A program made the translations under genes and the position numbers. From contig OZ255706.1 in the NCBI GenBank assembly GCA_965277025.1, positions 1,674,001 through 1,738,000 on the forward strand: a stretch of 64,000 nt of DNA, given 5' to 3'. The notes beneath the pieces were generated by a model that was not told where the DNA came from, ran no database searches, and was given only the letters and a program-made list of their open reading frames with translations. This document shows, in pieces, positions 53,753 to 62,164 of the stretch (positions within the stretch are counted from its first letter, which is position 1; every line of letters starts with the position of its first letter). Source of the DNA: Methylomarinum sp965277025 (GTDB lineage: Bacteria > Pseudomonadota > Gammaproteobacteria > Methylococcales > Methylomonadaceae).

Positions 53753-53833
53753 GTTCGCAATAATGACTTGTCGGCTTAAATGAAATTTGCGTAAGATGGG
53801 ATTTGAATTTGAAAAACCAAATAAGGAGTTGCC

Positions 53834-54041
53834 ATGTCAGATCATGTATATAAAAAAAATCGAACTCACCGGTTCCTCAACCGAAGGGATGCAACAGGCG
53901 ATTGAGAATGCCATTGAAAGGGCTTCGCAAACCATTAAGCACATGCGCTGGTTTGAAGTGGTTGAAACCCGAGGACATATTGAAGACGGAAAAATTGCTC
54001 ATTGGCAGGTCACCATCAAGGTTGGCTTTACCATTGAGTAG
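53834..54041 (+). CDS. Dodecin-family flavin-binding protein, start region with an extra A
   Basis: A small protein of the dodecin family (dodecameric flavin or CoA storage): KKIELTGSSTEGMQQAIENA, then RWFEVVETRGHIEDGKIAHWQVTIKVGF. The natural start is very likely the ATG at 53834 with AAGGAG upstream, but a run of eight A at 53852-53859 puts it out of frame; seven A would give MSDHVYKKIELTG. An in-frame ATG at 53844 (MYIKKIEL) can still produce almost the whole protein. It may be a real mutation, a slippage site or a sequencing error. Confidence 0.82.
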
Positions 54042-54121
54042 TCGGAATTTGGGACATTCAAAGTTGAATCGGTGATTTCAGTGGCATGTGATTTGCTGTG
54101 CAGGGAAGTCACCGATTCAGG

Positions 54122-55168
54122 TCAGCGTTTAAAGCGAATATAACGGCGTAATGGTGAGTCGGCCGTCCACATAAACGATTCGGTGTAATAATGCATTAAC
54201 GCCAAATAGCCTAACAGTCCCAACGTAATAGCCTTATAAACTTTGGTGCCGAACAAGGTTAGACTAATCCAGTTGATCAATTCGTCGCTGTATGCCTGTA
54301 ATAAATAGGTCAGCATAAACGACAAAACCGGCAGTACGATGTAAATTGGCAAATGCACTCGGCTGGTCAATTGATAAAGCCAGTTTTGTGGCTGCTTATG
54401 ATGTTTGTTGTAGTCATGGACGACATAGAAAAAATAGGCGGTAGCATCATGCACCAGTCTGGGAATCAAAATTGCCAGAAAATAATACTGCTGAGAGTAA
54501 AGAAAAAAGCTGCTGACGATCAGTAGAGTATTGGCCCACATAAATGCCTTGCCGAAAGTTGTCGCAATAAAACGTTGGCTATATACCGTGGCGAAGATCA
54601 AAATAAGCGTCAAACCGGATGCGATGGTTTTTAACCCGTCGGCCTGATTCTGCGTCAGGCTGTTTTTCAGAAAGATGCCCATGTAAATGGCGATGCCGGC
54701 GGTGACGCTCAGGCCTAAAAGCAGGTAAAAAGCATGGCTGGGCAATCGGCAAATGCCTTTGCCGATACCGTGTTGCTGTTTGAGAACATGAAAAACCGTC
54801 CAGCAGGCGCTGATGATATACAGTATTTTATAAGGGATGAACAAACTGCCAACGCCAAAAAATAAAATAATAAACCCGCTCATTAACAGAATCTTGCGTT
54901 GAAAAACCTGTAAATAGTCTTTGTTAGTGACTAATAGAATTGAGCTGGCGATAATATGCGGTGTGCCAAATAATATCTGGAATAGCAAGAAATGACCGGG
55001 ACTACTGGGCAATTGCTCCTGTAGAAAATGATTCCATAACGTCTGGTCAGCCCAGTAAAGCAACAAGCAAATTGGGATAATAGAATATAATCCAATGATC
55101 AGCCTGAATGATACTGCAAGTGGGTTGTCAGGAATATTGGCGGAAATGCTTGGACTTGATACAGACAT
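54122..55168 (-). CDS. Polytopic membrane protein rich in conserved-looking histidines, unknown function
   Basis: A 348-aa protein with about nine hydrophobic segments. I do not recognise the family. Histidines stand at what look like membrane edges: GTPHIIAS, CWTVFHVLKQQHG, PRLVHDATAYFFYVVHDYNKHH and ALMHYYTES. Such spacing resembles diiron membrane enzymes (desaturase/hydroxylase or Brp/Blh-like carotenoid cleavage) but no defining motif was found. The gene lies between two IS copies and is divergent from the broken HIT gene. Confidence 0.6.
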   Translation of the reverse strand: MSVSSPSISANIPDNPLAVSFRLIIGLYSIIPICLLLYWADQTLWNHFLQEQLPSSPGHFLLFQILFGTPHIIASSILLVTNKDYLQVFQRKILLMSGFIILFFGVGSLFIPYKILYIISACWTVFHVLKQQHGIGKGICRLPSHAFYLLLGLSVTAGIAIYMGIFLKNSLTQNQADGLKTIASGLTLILIFATVYSQRFIATTFGKAFMWANTLLIVSSFFLYSQQYYFLAILIPRLVHDATAYFFYVVHDYNKHHKQPQNWLYQLTSRVHLPIYIVLPVLSFMLTYLLQAYSDELINWISLTLFGTKVYKAITLGLLGYLALMHYYTESFMWTADSPLRRYIRFKR

Positions 55169-55257
55169 GATGGTAACCAGAGCTAAATGTTATTATTTTT
55201 TGCCCCATTATGCCGTTTTTTTTAACCTGGATTCAATCCTTATGTTATGACATTTCA

Positions 55258-56479
55258 CTCTGTACATGACAAAAAATATTAAAAGCTGGCGTAGCTCGTT
55301 GAAATGTAATTAAATACCGCATTTTGTTTTAGCGAATATGAATAACGGGACATTACAAATCAACGAGCTGACCGTCATATTAACTGAGCACTTTCAATGG
55401 AACAAGGCAAGAATCGTTTGTTTTGTGGGTATGTTAATTGCTTTGATGGCAGTTAGCACGGTCAATCTGGCCCAGCTCGCCGTATTCTTTCCCCGTCGGG
55501 CAAAAATTTCCTCACGATATCGACGGATGCAACGATTTTTCAGTGACCATTGGCTGGATTACAATGAAGTCGCTCATTTCATCATGAAACTGTTTGGTTT
55601 CACTGATCAGGATTACTATCTGACGTTAGACAGGACGAATTGGAAGTGGGGTAAAACCAATATTAATCTGCTGGTGCTTGCCGTGGTTTATCGGGGTGCC
55701 GCCATTCCTGTGTATTGGTTGCCTTTAAACAAGCGGGGCAACTCTAATACGAAGGAACGTATAGCGCTGATGAAACGCTTTATTGCGCAGTTTGGCCGAC
55801 ATCACATCAAAGGTCTTTTGGCTGATCGGGAGTTTATTGGAGACGAATGGATGGGCTGGTTGTTTGGGCAAGAGATTCCCTTTTATATCCGTATTCGCAA
55901 CAACGCCTGGACAACCAATGCCCAAGGCCAGCGAATACGCGTAGAGCGTTTGTTTTATGGGCTTAAGCCGGGTAGCACACGACACCTCTCAACAGCGCGC
56001 TATTTGGGAAATTGTTCAATTTATCTCAGTGGGTTACGGCTGAGTGATGGTGAGTTATTAATCATCGTCTGTCAGCATTTGAACCCTGATGCGATTAAAA
56101 TTTATGGCTTGCGTTGGGAAATCGAAACGCTTTTCGGCTGTTTAAAAGGACGGGGATTCAAACTTGAGGAAACGCGTGTAGTCGGTTATCTTCGGATCAA
56201 AAAATTGTTAGTACTTCCCGTTATTGCTTTCTGTTGGTCACATAAAGCAGGCGAATGGAAACATGATTGCGAGTTACCAATAAAAACCAAAACACATCAG
56301 CGGCTCGCGCAAAGCCTGTTTCGATATGGATTAGATTGTATCCGCTCAACGTTGTTTAATGTCTTATCTCAATCAAAAAGGATGATTAGAAAAGTGATTG
56401 CTCTTTTGCAACCCATACCTTTTGTCACTGGAATACATGAGACTCATTTGTCATAAGTTAATTTTTGTCATGTACAGAG
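55258..56479 (+). mobile_element. IS4-family insertion sequence, copy 4, inside the HIT gene
   Basis: Complete 1,222-bp element with a 9-bp duplication GACATTTCA at 55249-55257 and 56480-56488. The insertion point is within codons 2 to 4 of the HIT gene. Confidence 0.96.
55338..56456 (+). CDS. IS4-family DDE transposase, copy 4
   Basis: Intact 372-aa frame. Differs from copy 3 at WLFGQEIPF (Gly for Glu) and at FGCLKG (Cys for Gly). Catalytic residues are kept. Confidence 0.9.
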   Translation: MNNGTLQINELTVILTEHFQWNKARIVCFVGMLIALMAVSTVNLAQLAVFFPRRAKISSRYRRMQRFFSDHWLDYNEVAHFIMKLFGFTDQDYYLTLDRTNWKWGKTNINLLVLAVVYRGAAIPVYWLPLNKRGNSNTKERIALMKRFIAQFGRHHIKGLLADREFIGDEWMGWLFGQEIPFYIRIRNNAWTTNAQGQRIRVERLFYGLKPGSTRHLSTARYLGNCSIYLSGLRLSDGELLIIVCQHLNPDAIKIYGLRWEIETLFGCLKGRGFKLEETRVVGYLRIKKLLVLPVIAFCWSHKAGEWKHDCELPIKTKTHQRLAQSLFRYGLDCIRSTLFNVLSQSKRMIRKVIALLQPIPFVTGIHETHLS

Positions 56480-56894
56480 GACATTTCAACTTCATCCACA
56501 ATTAGAAAAAGATTGTTTGTCAGTCGGCCGCTTTGCGTTATCTCAAGTACTGTTGATGAATGATAGCCAGTTCCCCTGGTTTATTTTGGTGCCAGAGCGG
56601 GAAAGTATTAGTGAAATTTATCAACTATCGGTAGTCGACAGAGGTTTGTTACAAAAAGAATCTTGTTTTTTGAGCGAAGCACTGGCCAAATTATACCGGG
56701 CAGACAAAATGAATATTGCGGCAATTGGAAATATTGTGCCGCAATTACATCTTCATCATATCGTGCGTTATCAAAATGATGCAGCTTGGCCTGCCCCCGT
56801 TTGGGGAAAGTTTGCCGCTGTGCCTTATAGCAACTTAGAAGCAGACAAGGTGATTGGAAAAGTCAGGCTGGCCATCGCAGCCAGTTTAATTGAC

Positions 56895-57281
56895 TTAAAA
56901 CTCGGTAAAATAAACGTCACGAAAACCATCTTTATTCTCATATTTTTCCAAGGCATCCTCGATCGCTTCTTTGGTTTTGACCCGCAAGGCTTCACGTTGC
57001 TCCATGGTCTGTACCTCGGCCGAAGGCAGTCCGCTATACATCATGATCAAGGTATGTCTTAGCATGGGCATGTGTTTTTCGACCTTTTCCTTGGCTTTTT
57101 CGCCTTCCACCAGTAATTGCACGTTAACGACCATGTATTTTCTGGGTTCGGCCAGATTGACCGTGATTTTAGGTTTCATTTCCAGGTAAATCATTTCTGG
57201 TTCTGTGCTTTCCCCATCTTCACCCGCATAAGTCAAGGGAGCAAACATTACTAAACTGATTAACAAAACAAAAACTTTCAC
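56895..57281 (-). CDS. fliL: FliL-like flagellar basal body-associated protein
   Basis: A 128-aa protein with an N-terminal signal or anchor (FVLLISLVMFAPLTYA) and a stator-associated domain: YLEMKPKITVNLAEPRKYMVVNVQLLVEG, then HMPMLRHTLIMMYSGL and the end DGFRDVYFTEF. FliL usually ends FTEFVVQ or similar; here it stops after FTEF. No other flagellar gene is in the window. It is convergent with the HIT remnant and overlaps it. Confidence 0.75.
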   Translation of the reverse strand: MKVFVLLISLVMFAPLTYAGEDGESTEPEMIYLEMKPKITVNLAEPRKYMVVNVQLLVEGEKAKEKVEKHMPMLRHTLIMMYSGLPSAEVQTMEQREALRVKTKEAIEDALEKYENKDGFRDVYFTEF

Positions 57282-57319
57282 ACTATTTCCTCATATAATA
57301 CGATGATGTTAACAAATAT

Positions 57320-58351
57320 ATGCCATCTTCAAACATTTGCCAGATGACGAAAAAAAATGATTACGGTCCAGTGATGCTGGATCTGGAAGGACTCTCTTTA
57401 TTGCCCGAAGAACAGGACAAGTTGACCCATCCTAATACAGGAGCTGTGATTTTGTTCGCCCGGAATTATCAATCACCTGAACAGGTAAGCGAGCTGATTC
57501 AACAAATCAGGGTAGTCCAGCCTGAAATCTTGCTGGCAGTCGATCAGGAGGGTGGCCGGGTACAACGCTTTCAACAAGGTTTTATCCGCTTGCCACCCGC
57601 CAGTATTTATCAGAATCATCCTGAATTGGCTGAACCGGCTGGATGGTTGATGGCGGTGGAATTGCTGGCCTTAGGCATAGATTTTAGTTTTGCGCCGGTA
57701 TTGGATGTCGATTGCGGGGTCAGTGAAATTATTGCTGATCGAGCCTTTTCCACCGATTGCCGGCAGGTTGCAAAGCTGGCCGGGGATTTTATGCAGGGAA
57801 TGAGACGAGCCAGTATGGCAGCCACAGGAAAGCATTTTCCTGGGCATGGCGCAGTGGCGGCAGATTCACATTTAAGCTTGCCCGTGGATACACGTGATTT
57901 GCAGGCGATCAGCGACAAGGATCTGGTTCCTTTTGCCGCCCTGATTAAACAGGGGCTTGAAGCAATTATGCCGGCTCATGTGCTTTATCCGGCTGTCGAT
58001 AGTTTGCCGGCCGGATTTTCAAGCATTTGGATCCAGCAGATTTTACGACAGAAAATGGGATTTGATGGTGTTATCTTTAGTGATGACTTGAGTATGGAAG
58101 GAGCCAGTCAAGTCGGAAGTTTTACTGACCGGGCTGATGCGGCTTTAGCGGCTGGTTGTGATATGGTGTTGGTATGCAATCAACCCAAAGCCGCCGAACA
58201 AGTGTTGGATTATTTGCCGATAGTGGAAAATGTAGACAGGCAGCGCAGATTGTCCAGAATGCGTGGACGGCCACAATTATCGGCAAAACAGTTGAGGAAA
58301 TTGGAACGATGGCGGCAAGTCGCAAGAAACATTCAGTCCATTCAGGCTTAG
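57320..58351 (+). CDS. nagZ: Beta-N-acetylhexosaminidase NagZ
   Basis: A GH3 enzyme that removes N-acetylglucosamine from muropeptides in peptidoglycan recycling. The protein is 343 aa from 57320 or 335 aa from the ATG at 57344. It has VMLDLEGLSLLPEEQDKLTHPNTGAVILFARNY, AVDQEGGRVQRFQQGF, GKHFPGHGAVAADSH with the His-Asp pair, and DGVIFSDDLSMEGA with the nucleophile Asp. It is upstream of pdxJ with a short gap. Confidence 0.93.
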   Translation: MPSSNICQMTKKNDYGPVMLDLEGLSLLPEEQDKLTHPNTGAVILFARNYQSPEQVSELIQQIRVVQPEILLAVDQEGGRVQRFQQGFIRLPPASIYQNHPELAEPAGWLMAVELLALGIDFSFAPVLDVDCGVSEIIADRAFSTDCRQVAKLAGDFMQGMRRASMAATGKHFPGHGAVAADSHLSLPVDTRDLQAISDKDLVPFAALIKQGLEAIMPAHVLYPAVDSLPAGFSSIWIQQILRQKMGFDGVIFSDDLSMEGASQVGSFTDRADAALAAGCDMVLVCNQPKAAEQVLDYLPIVENVDRQRRLSRMRGRPQLSAKQLRKLERWRQVARNIQSIQA

Positions 58352-58395
58352 TTAAGTTCGCACGCTTATTTTAATCAATTAAGGTATTGATAACC

Positions 58396-59142
58396 GTGGA
58401 AAAAAAAGAAATATTATTAGGGGTGAATATTGATCATGTCGCAACACTCAGGCAAGCGCGAGGCACAGTTTATCCGGAGCCTGTACAAGCGGCTTTAATA
58501 GCAGAACAAGCAGGAGCCGATGGCATAACTGCACATTTACGAGAAGACCGGCGTCATATCCAGGACAGAGATATTCAATTATTGAAGCAAATGCTGCACA
58601 CCCGGTTGAATCTGGAAATGGTGGTAACTGACGAAATGATAGCTATTGCGACTGAAACAAAACCGTTCGCTTGTTGTCTGGTGCCGGAAAAACGGCAAGA
58701 GTTGACGACCGAAGGCGGTTTGGATGTAGCGGCTGATTTGCCGCGTATGAAGGAGGCCAGTCAGGCTTTGGCCGAGGCTGAAATTGAAGTGTCATTGTTC
58801 ATCGATGCGGAAAAATCACAAATCGATGCGGCGCTTGAATGCGGCGCCCCTGTTATTGAACTTCATACTGGTGCTTATGCGGATGCCGAAACGCCGGCAG
58901 CTCAACTTCAGGAGTTAAAACGGATTCAACAAGCCGCGCAATATGCTAATTCTCAAGGCTTGCAAGTCAATGCCGGGCATGGGCTTCATTATCACAATGT
59001 TGAGGCGATTTGCCGGATACCGGAAATTGTGGAATTGAATATTGGCCATTCCATTATAGCCCGTGCAGTGCTTTGTGGGCTGGAAAAAGCCGTTGCTGAT
59101 TTAAAAGCAATTATGCAGCAAGCAAGATATCAACAGATTTGA
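58396..59142 (+). CDS. pdxJ: Pyridoxine 5'-phosphate synthase
   Basis: Makes pyridoxine 5'-phosphate from 1-deoxyxylulose 5-phosphate and 3-amino-2-oxopropyl phosphate. The protein is 248 aa from the GTG at 58396 (a TTG at 58389 is also possible) with LGVNIDHVATLRQARGT, GADGITAHLREDRRHIQD, EMVVTDEMIAIA, and VNAGHGLHYHNVEAI. The frame overlaps the next gene by one base (TGATG). Confidence 0.95.
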   Translation: MEKKEILLGVNIDHVATLRQARGTVYPEPVQAALIAEQAGADGITAHLREDRRHIQDRDIQLLKQMLHTRLNLEMVVTDEMIAIATETKPFACCLVPEKRQELTTEGGLDVAADLPRMKEASQALAEAEIEVSLFIDAEKSQIDAALECGAPVIELHTGAYADAETPAAQLQELKRIQQAAQYANSQGLQVNAGHGLHYHNVEAICRIPEIVELNIGHSIIARAVLCGLEKAVADLKAIMQQARYQQI

Positions 59143-59891
59143 TGGAACTGGATTTTTATCAACTAACAGCAAAAGGCGATCGCCTGGTCAATCAGGATTG
59201 TATGGCCAGTTATGTGGCAGAGGACTATGCGATTTTTATGGTGGCAGATGGGTTAGGTGGTCACCATGCTGGTGAAAAAGCCTCACAATTTTTTTGCCAG
59301 GGAGTTTTGCTGCAACTTAAAAATTACCAACCCTTGTTAAAACAGCAGGGCAGTCCCAATCGTATTGTCGCCGAATGGATGGATGCGGCGGTTATGGAAA
59401 TGCGAAAATTATTTGCTGGTGATGAAAATGTCGCCAAAGCGCATACGACTTGCGCTATTTTATATCTGGATAAACAACAAACCATTACTATTCATTGTGG
59501 AGATTCCAGGATCTATAAATTGGATCAGCAGCGTTTGTTATGGCGCACCCGGGATCATTCCTTAACCCAAAGACTTTTGGATGAAGGGAAAATAACTGAG
59601 CATGAAATGGCCATGCATCCTGAGCAAAATCAATTGACCCGAAGTATCAGTATTCAGAAGCTGCACAAGATGGATATACATACCTACCCGGCCATTGTCG
59701 ATGGCGAGTGTTTTGTTTTGTGTTCTGATGGTTTCTGGGAATATGTCAAAGAATCAGAATTACATCAGCTGTCCATTGCGCCATCATTGCAGGAAAGTTT
59801 GAAAAAACTGGTTAAATTAACCGTTTTCCGAGCGGCAGGACGCAGCGATAATGTGACTGTCCAGGTAGTCAGGGCGCGCAGTAAAAATTGA
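59142..59891 (+). CDS. PP2C-type protein phosphatase
   Basis: A 249-aa Ser/Thr phosphatase. The metal-binding residues are visible: MVADGLGGHHAGEKAS (Asp and Gly), IHCGDSRIYKL, and LCSDGFWEYV; QDC and DNVTVQV are also typical. It resembles the Stp/PrpC type that opposes bacterial Hanks kinases. It starts by overlapping the pdxJ stop, and no kinase is nearby. Confidence 0.9.
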   Translation: MELDFYQLTAKGDRLVNQDCMASYVAEDYAIFMVADGLGGHHAGEKASQFFCQGVLLQLKNYQPLLKQQGSPNRIVAEWMDAAVMEMRKLFAGDENVAKAHTTCAILYLDKQQTITIHCGDSRIYKLDQQRLLWRTRDHSLTQRLLDEGKITEHEMAMHPEQNQLTRSISIQKLHKMDIHTYPAIVDGECFVLCSDGFWEYVKESELHQLSIAPSLQESLKKLVKLTVFRAAGRSDNVTVQVVRARSKN

Positions 59892-59969
59892 CATTTTTTG
59901 TTGGGAGGTTTGTACAGCGCCATTTTTGTATTGATGGAAAAGTTTTCGCACCTTGTCCTTCTCCTGAGG

Positions 59970-60214
59970 GCATAACTATCTACACATCTTTATTTTGCTG
60001 ATTCCCAAGCTCCCGCTTGGGAATCCCGAACCAGAAGCTCCGCTTCAACAAAGCAGGATCAAGCTAACTGGATAGAGTTTTCTAAGGTTTTGGTTTGGAA
60101 CCTGGATTTTAAGCAAAAAATTCTTTGTTTTGGCGCTTTAAGAACGCAGCACGTGAAGTTTTGATGCGCCCACGCAGAAGCATGGGCGTGAAAAATATGT
60201 GTAGATAGTTATGC
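59970..60214. mobile_element. 245-bp miniature inverted-repeat element
   Basis: Perfect 18-bp inverted ends: GCATAACTATCTACACAT at 59970-59987 and its reverse complement at 60197-60214. The interior holds the CCCAAGCTCCCGCTTGGG hairpin and the 105-bp segment repeated at 47297-47404. The element splits the 80-bp-type repeat (CCTTGTCCTTCTCC before it, GAGAAGGCTGG after it). No gene is inside. Confidence 0.8.
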
Positions 60215-60234
60215 TCCAGAGAGAGAAGGCTGGA

Positions 60235-61209
60235 TTAATGCGTTGAAAGGCCGTATTTTTGAATCCGGTATAACAGCGTGTCGCGAGAAATTCCCAATAG
60301 CCTAGCTGATTTGCTGCGATTACCTCGGGTGCGGGCCAATGCCTGGTGGATGATGTTGGCTTCCAGGTTTTCTAATTGCAAACCTTCTTCTGGAAGAATG
60401 AACTTATCCGCAACTGGATCAGAACTGATTTTACCGATGAACTCCGATGGCAGGTTCTCAGCTTCGATAGTTGCGCCAGCTAATAAAATACTCAAGCGTT
60501 CACATAAATTGCGTAATTCACGAATATTGCCAGGCCAGTCATATTGGCGTAGTTTCTTGATGGCTTGCTTGCTGAATCTGGATTCAGCAACCGAGTAGCG
60601 TTTGGAAAATTTCTGGAAAAAATGCTGAGACAGGGCTTCTATGTCTTCAGTACGCTGATTCAGGGGCGGAATTTCCAACGGCACGACGCTTAAGCGAAAA
60701 AACAAATCCTGACGGAATTCGCCTTTATCGACCTGGGTCAATAAATCCGTATTAGTCGCTGCAATAACGCGTACATTGCTGAAATAAGGCTTGGTTTCAC
60801 CTACAGCCAGGCATTCACCTGATTCAAGGAAACGCAATAATTTGGCCTGTATGCCCAACGGCAAGGAATTGATTTCATCCAGAAACAATGTGCCGCCATC
60901 GGCCGCTTGTAACAAGCCTTTTTTGTTATTGACAGCGCCAGTGAAGGCGCCTTTTTTATGGCCGAATAATTCGGACTCGACCAGTCCTTCCGGCAGTGCC
61001 GCACAATTAAGCGTGATAAAAGGCTTGTTGGCGCGTGGACTGGCTTGTTGGATCGCATTCACCATAACCTCCTTGCCTGTGCCGGTTTCGCCTTTCAGTA
61101 AAACAGTGACATCCGTCGCAGCGATAACCTGTGCACTCCGTAGCAGCGATTCAAAAGCCGGTGATTGGCCAATAATTGAACTAAATGTTGTCACAGTATT
61201 TCCCCGCAT
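60235..61209 (-). CDS. Sigma-54-dependent transcriptional activator without a receiver domain
   Basis: A 324-aa AAA+ activator. Motifs are Walker A GETGTGKE, the sigma-54 contact motif GAFTGA, Walker B TLFLDEI, and a C-terminal Fis-type helix-turn-helix (GNRSKSARLLGISRDTLLYRIQKYGL). There is almost no N-terminal regulatory domain, as in PspF-like proteins, so control must come from a partner. It overlaps the preceding gene by TAATG. The target promoters are not visible in the window. Confidence 0.9.
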   Translation of the reverse strand: MRGNTVTTFSSIIGQSPAFESLLRSAQVIAATDVTVLLKGETGTGKEVMVNAIQQASPRANKPFITLNCAALPEGLVESELFGHKKGAFTGAVNNKKGLLQAADGGTLFLDEINSLPLGIQAKLLRFLESGECLAVGETKPYFSNVRVIAATNTDLLTQVDKGEFRQDLFFRLSVVPLEIPPLNQRTEDIEALSQHFFQKFSKRYSVAESRFSKQAIKKLRQYDWPGNIRELRNLCERLSILLAGATIEAENLPSEFIGKISSDPVADKFILPEEGLQLENLEANIIHQALARTRGNRSKSARLLGISRDTLLYRIQKYGLSTH

Positions 61210-61925
61210 TAAAAATGTTGTAGCCGTAAAGGGTAAAGCTCTGGGAATGCAGCAAACAGGGCGACGATAATCAATAAAACGCCCACCGTTTGTTTAAACC
61301 GCTGCATTCTCGAAAGCTTACTCAGAATATTCGCCATTATACCGACACTCATCACGGCGGGTAAAGTGCCAATTCCGAACGCCAGCATCGTTAGCGCGCT
61401 GCGCAGGCTGTCGCCACTGGTCGCAGCGATCGCCAACGCCGAATAGACCAGGCCGCAGGGCAGCCAGCCCCAAACCATGCCGAATAATAAAGCCTGAAAG
61501 CGGGTTTTGACCGGAATGAGGCGGCGGCCGAATGGCTCAATCCGTTTCCATAAACGGCTGCCAAGTTTTTCAATATAAGCGAAACGAGGAAACCAGCCGG
61601 CAATATACATGCCGGCGCTGACCATAAAAATGGCGGAAATGATCTGTAAAATCCGATGGCCTTGCGCTGCTCCCAGCGGCAGGGAGAATAAATACTGTAT
61701 GGCGCCAGCCAATGTGCCCGCGATGCAATAACTGAGGATGCGGCCGAGATTGTAATTCAGGATGTAAGGGAATAATTTGCGCTTGTTGCGATGAATTTCC
61801 GGGCTGATGCTGAATGTCAGCGTGCTGATGATGGAGCCGCACATGCCGATGCAATGCAGGCTGCTGAATAGTCCCATGGTGAATGCGAATAAATAGGAAG
61901 TCGCAAAAGTCAGTGATTCGTCCAT
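61209..61925 (-). CDS. SafE/TauE-like membrane protein of the DsbD-like type
   Basis: A 238-aa protein with six or seven membrane segments. It has the conserved GLFSSLHCIGMCGSI near the start and MVWGWLPCGLVYSALAIA in the middle, with a Cys in each motif. These are hallmarks of the SafE/TauE-family group often found near copper or cytochrome oxidase genes. Its substrate is unknown. It is followed by the sigma-54 activator, so it may be controlled with it, and it is divergent from the copper-type TonB receptor. Confidence 0.75.
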   Translation of the reverse strand: MDESLTFATSYLFAFTMGLFSSLHCIGMCGSIISTLTFSISPEIHRNKRKLFPYILNYNLGRILSYCIAGTLAGAIQYLFSLPLGAAQGHRILQIISAIFMVSAGMYIAGWFPRFAYIEKLGSRLWKRIEPFGRRLIPVKTRFQALLFGMVWGWLPCGLVYSALAIAATSGDSLRSALTMLAFGIGTLPAVMSVGIMANILSKLSRMQRFKQTVGVLLIIVALFAAFPELYPLRLQHF

Positions 61926-62092
61926 GTCGCAACATTATCATATTCATACCGGCTTGAGTAGTGGCTAGGCTTGCAAGAATGGGGGTGTACTGTGGCATAT
62001 CACGCAAAAAAATGTGTTAAATAACATAGTTTAATTATTTTAGAGGTAATGGTCTTTTTAACTTGTTGTTTATCAAGGAATTGATTGGTTGG

Positions 62093-62124
62093 CCTGTAAA
62101 TTGCATTACCTGTAAATTGCATTA
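62093..62124 (+). promoter_or_regulatory. Two tandem 16-bp direct repeats upstream of the receptor gene
   Basis: CCTGTAAATTGCATTA occurs twice without a gap at 62093-62108 and 62109-62124, 40 bp before the ATG of the TonB receptor. Such tandem repeats are plausible binding sites for a regulator, but no known box was recognised. The rest of the 239-bp gap holds a GAGGGG ribosome-binding site at 62151-62156. Confidence 0.5.
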
Positions 62125-62164
62125 TTAATTGTTTTTTAATCTGTTTTTGAGGGGAAACGATTTT

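Larger units (their letters stand above)
55247..57062 (+). pseudogene. HIT-family (histidine triad) nucleotide hydrolase, split by an IS at the start
   Basis: The ATG at 55247 and the next codons (ATG ACA TTT CA) are followed by the IS4-family copy 4; the frame resumes at 56480 with TTT CAA CTT CAT CCA CAA and then FALSQVLLMNDSQFPWFILVPE, DKMNIAAIGNIVPQLHLHHIVRY and PVWGKFAAVPY. The histidine triad motif HLHHI is intact. Removing the IS with one copy of the 9-bp repeat restores the frame. The frame also runs about 165 bp into the 3' end of the convergent fliL gene, longer than usual for this family. Confidence 0.88.

Noticed and set aside
52531..56479. Composite transposon made of IS4-family copies 3 and 4 carrying dodecin and the membrane protein
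   Set aside because: Each IS has its own 9-bp duplication (GTTCGCAAT and GACATTTCA), which shows two independent insertions.
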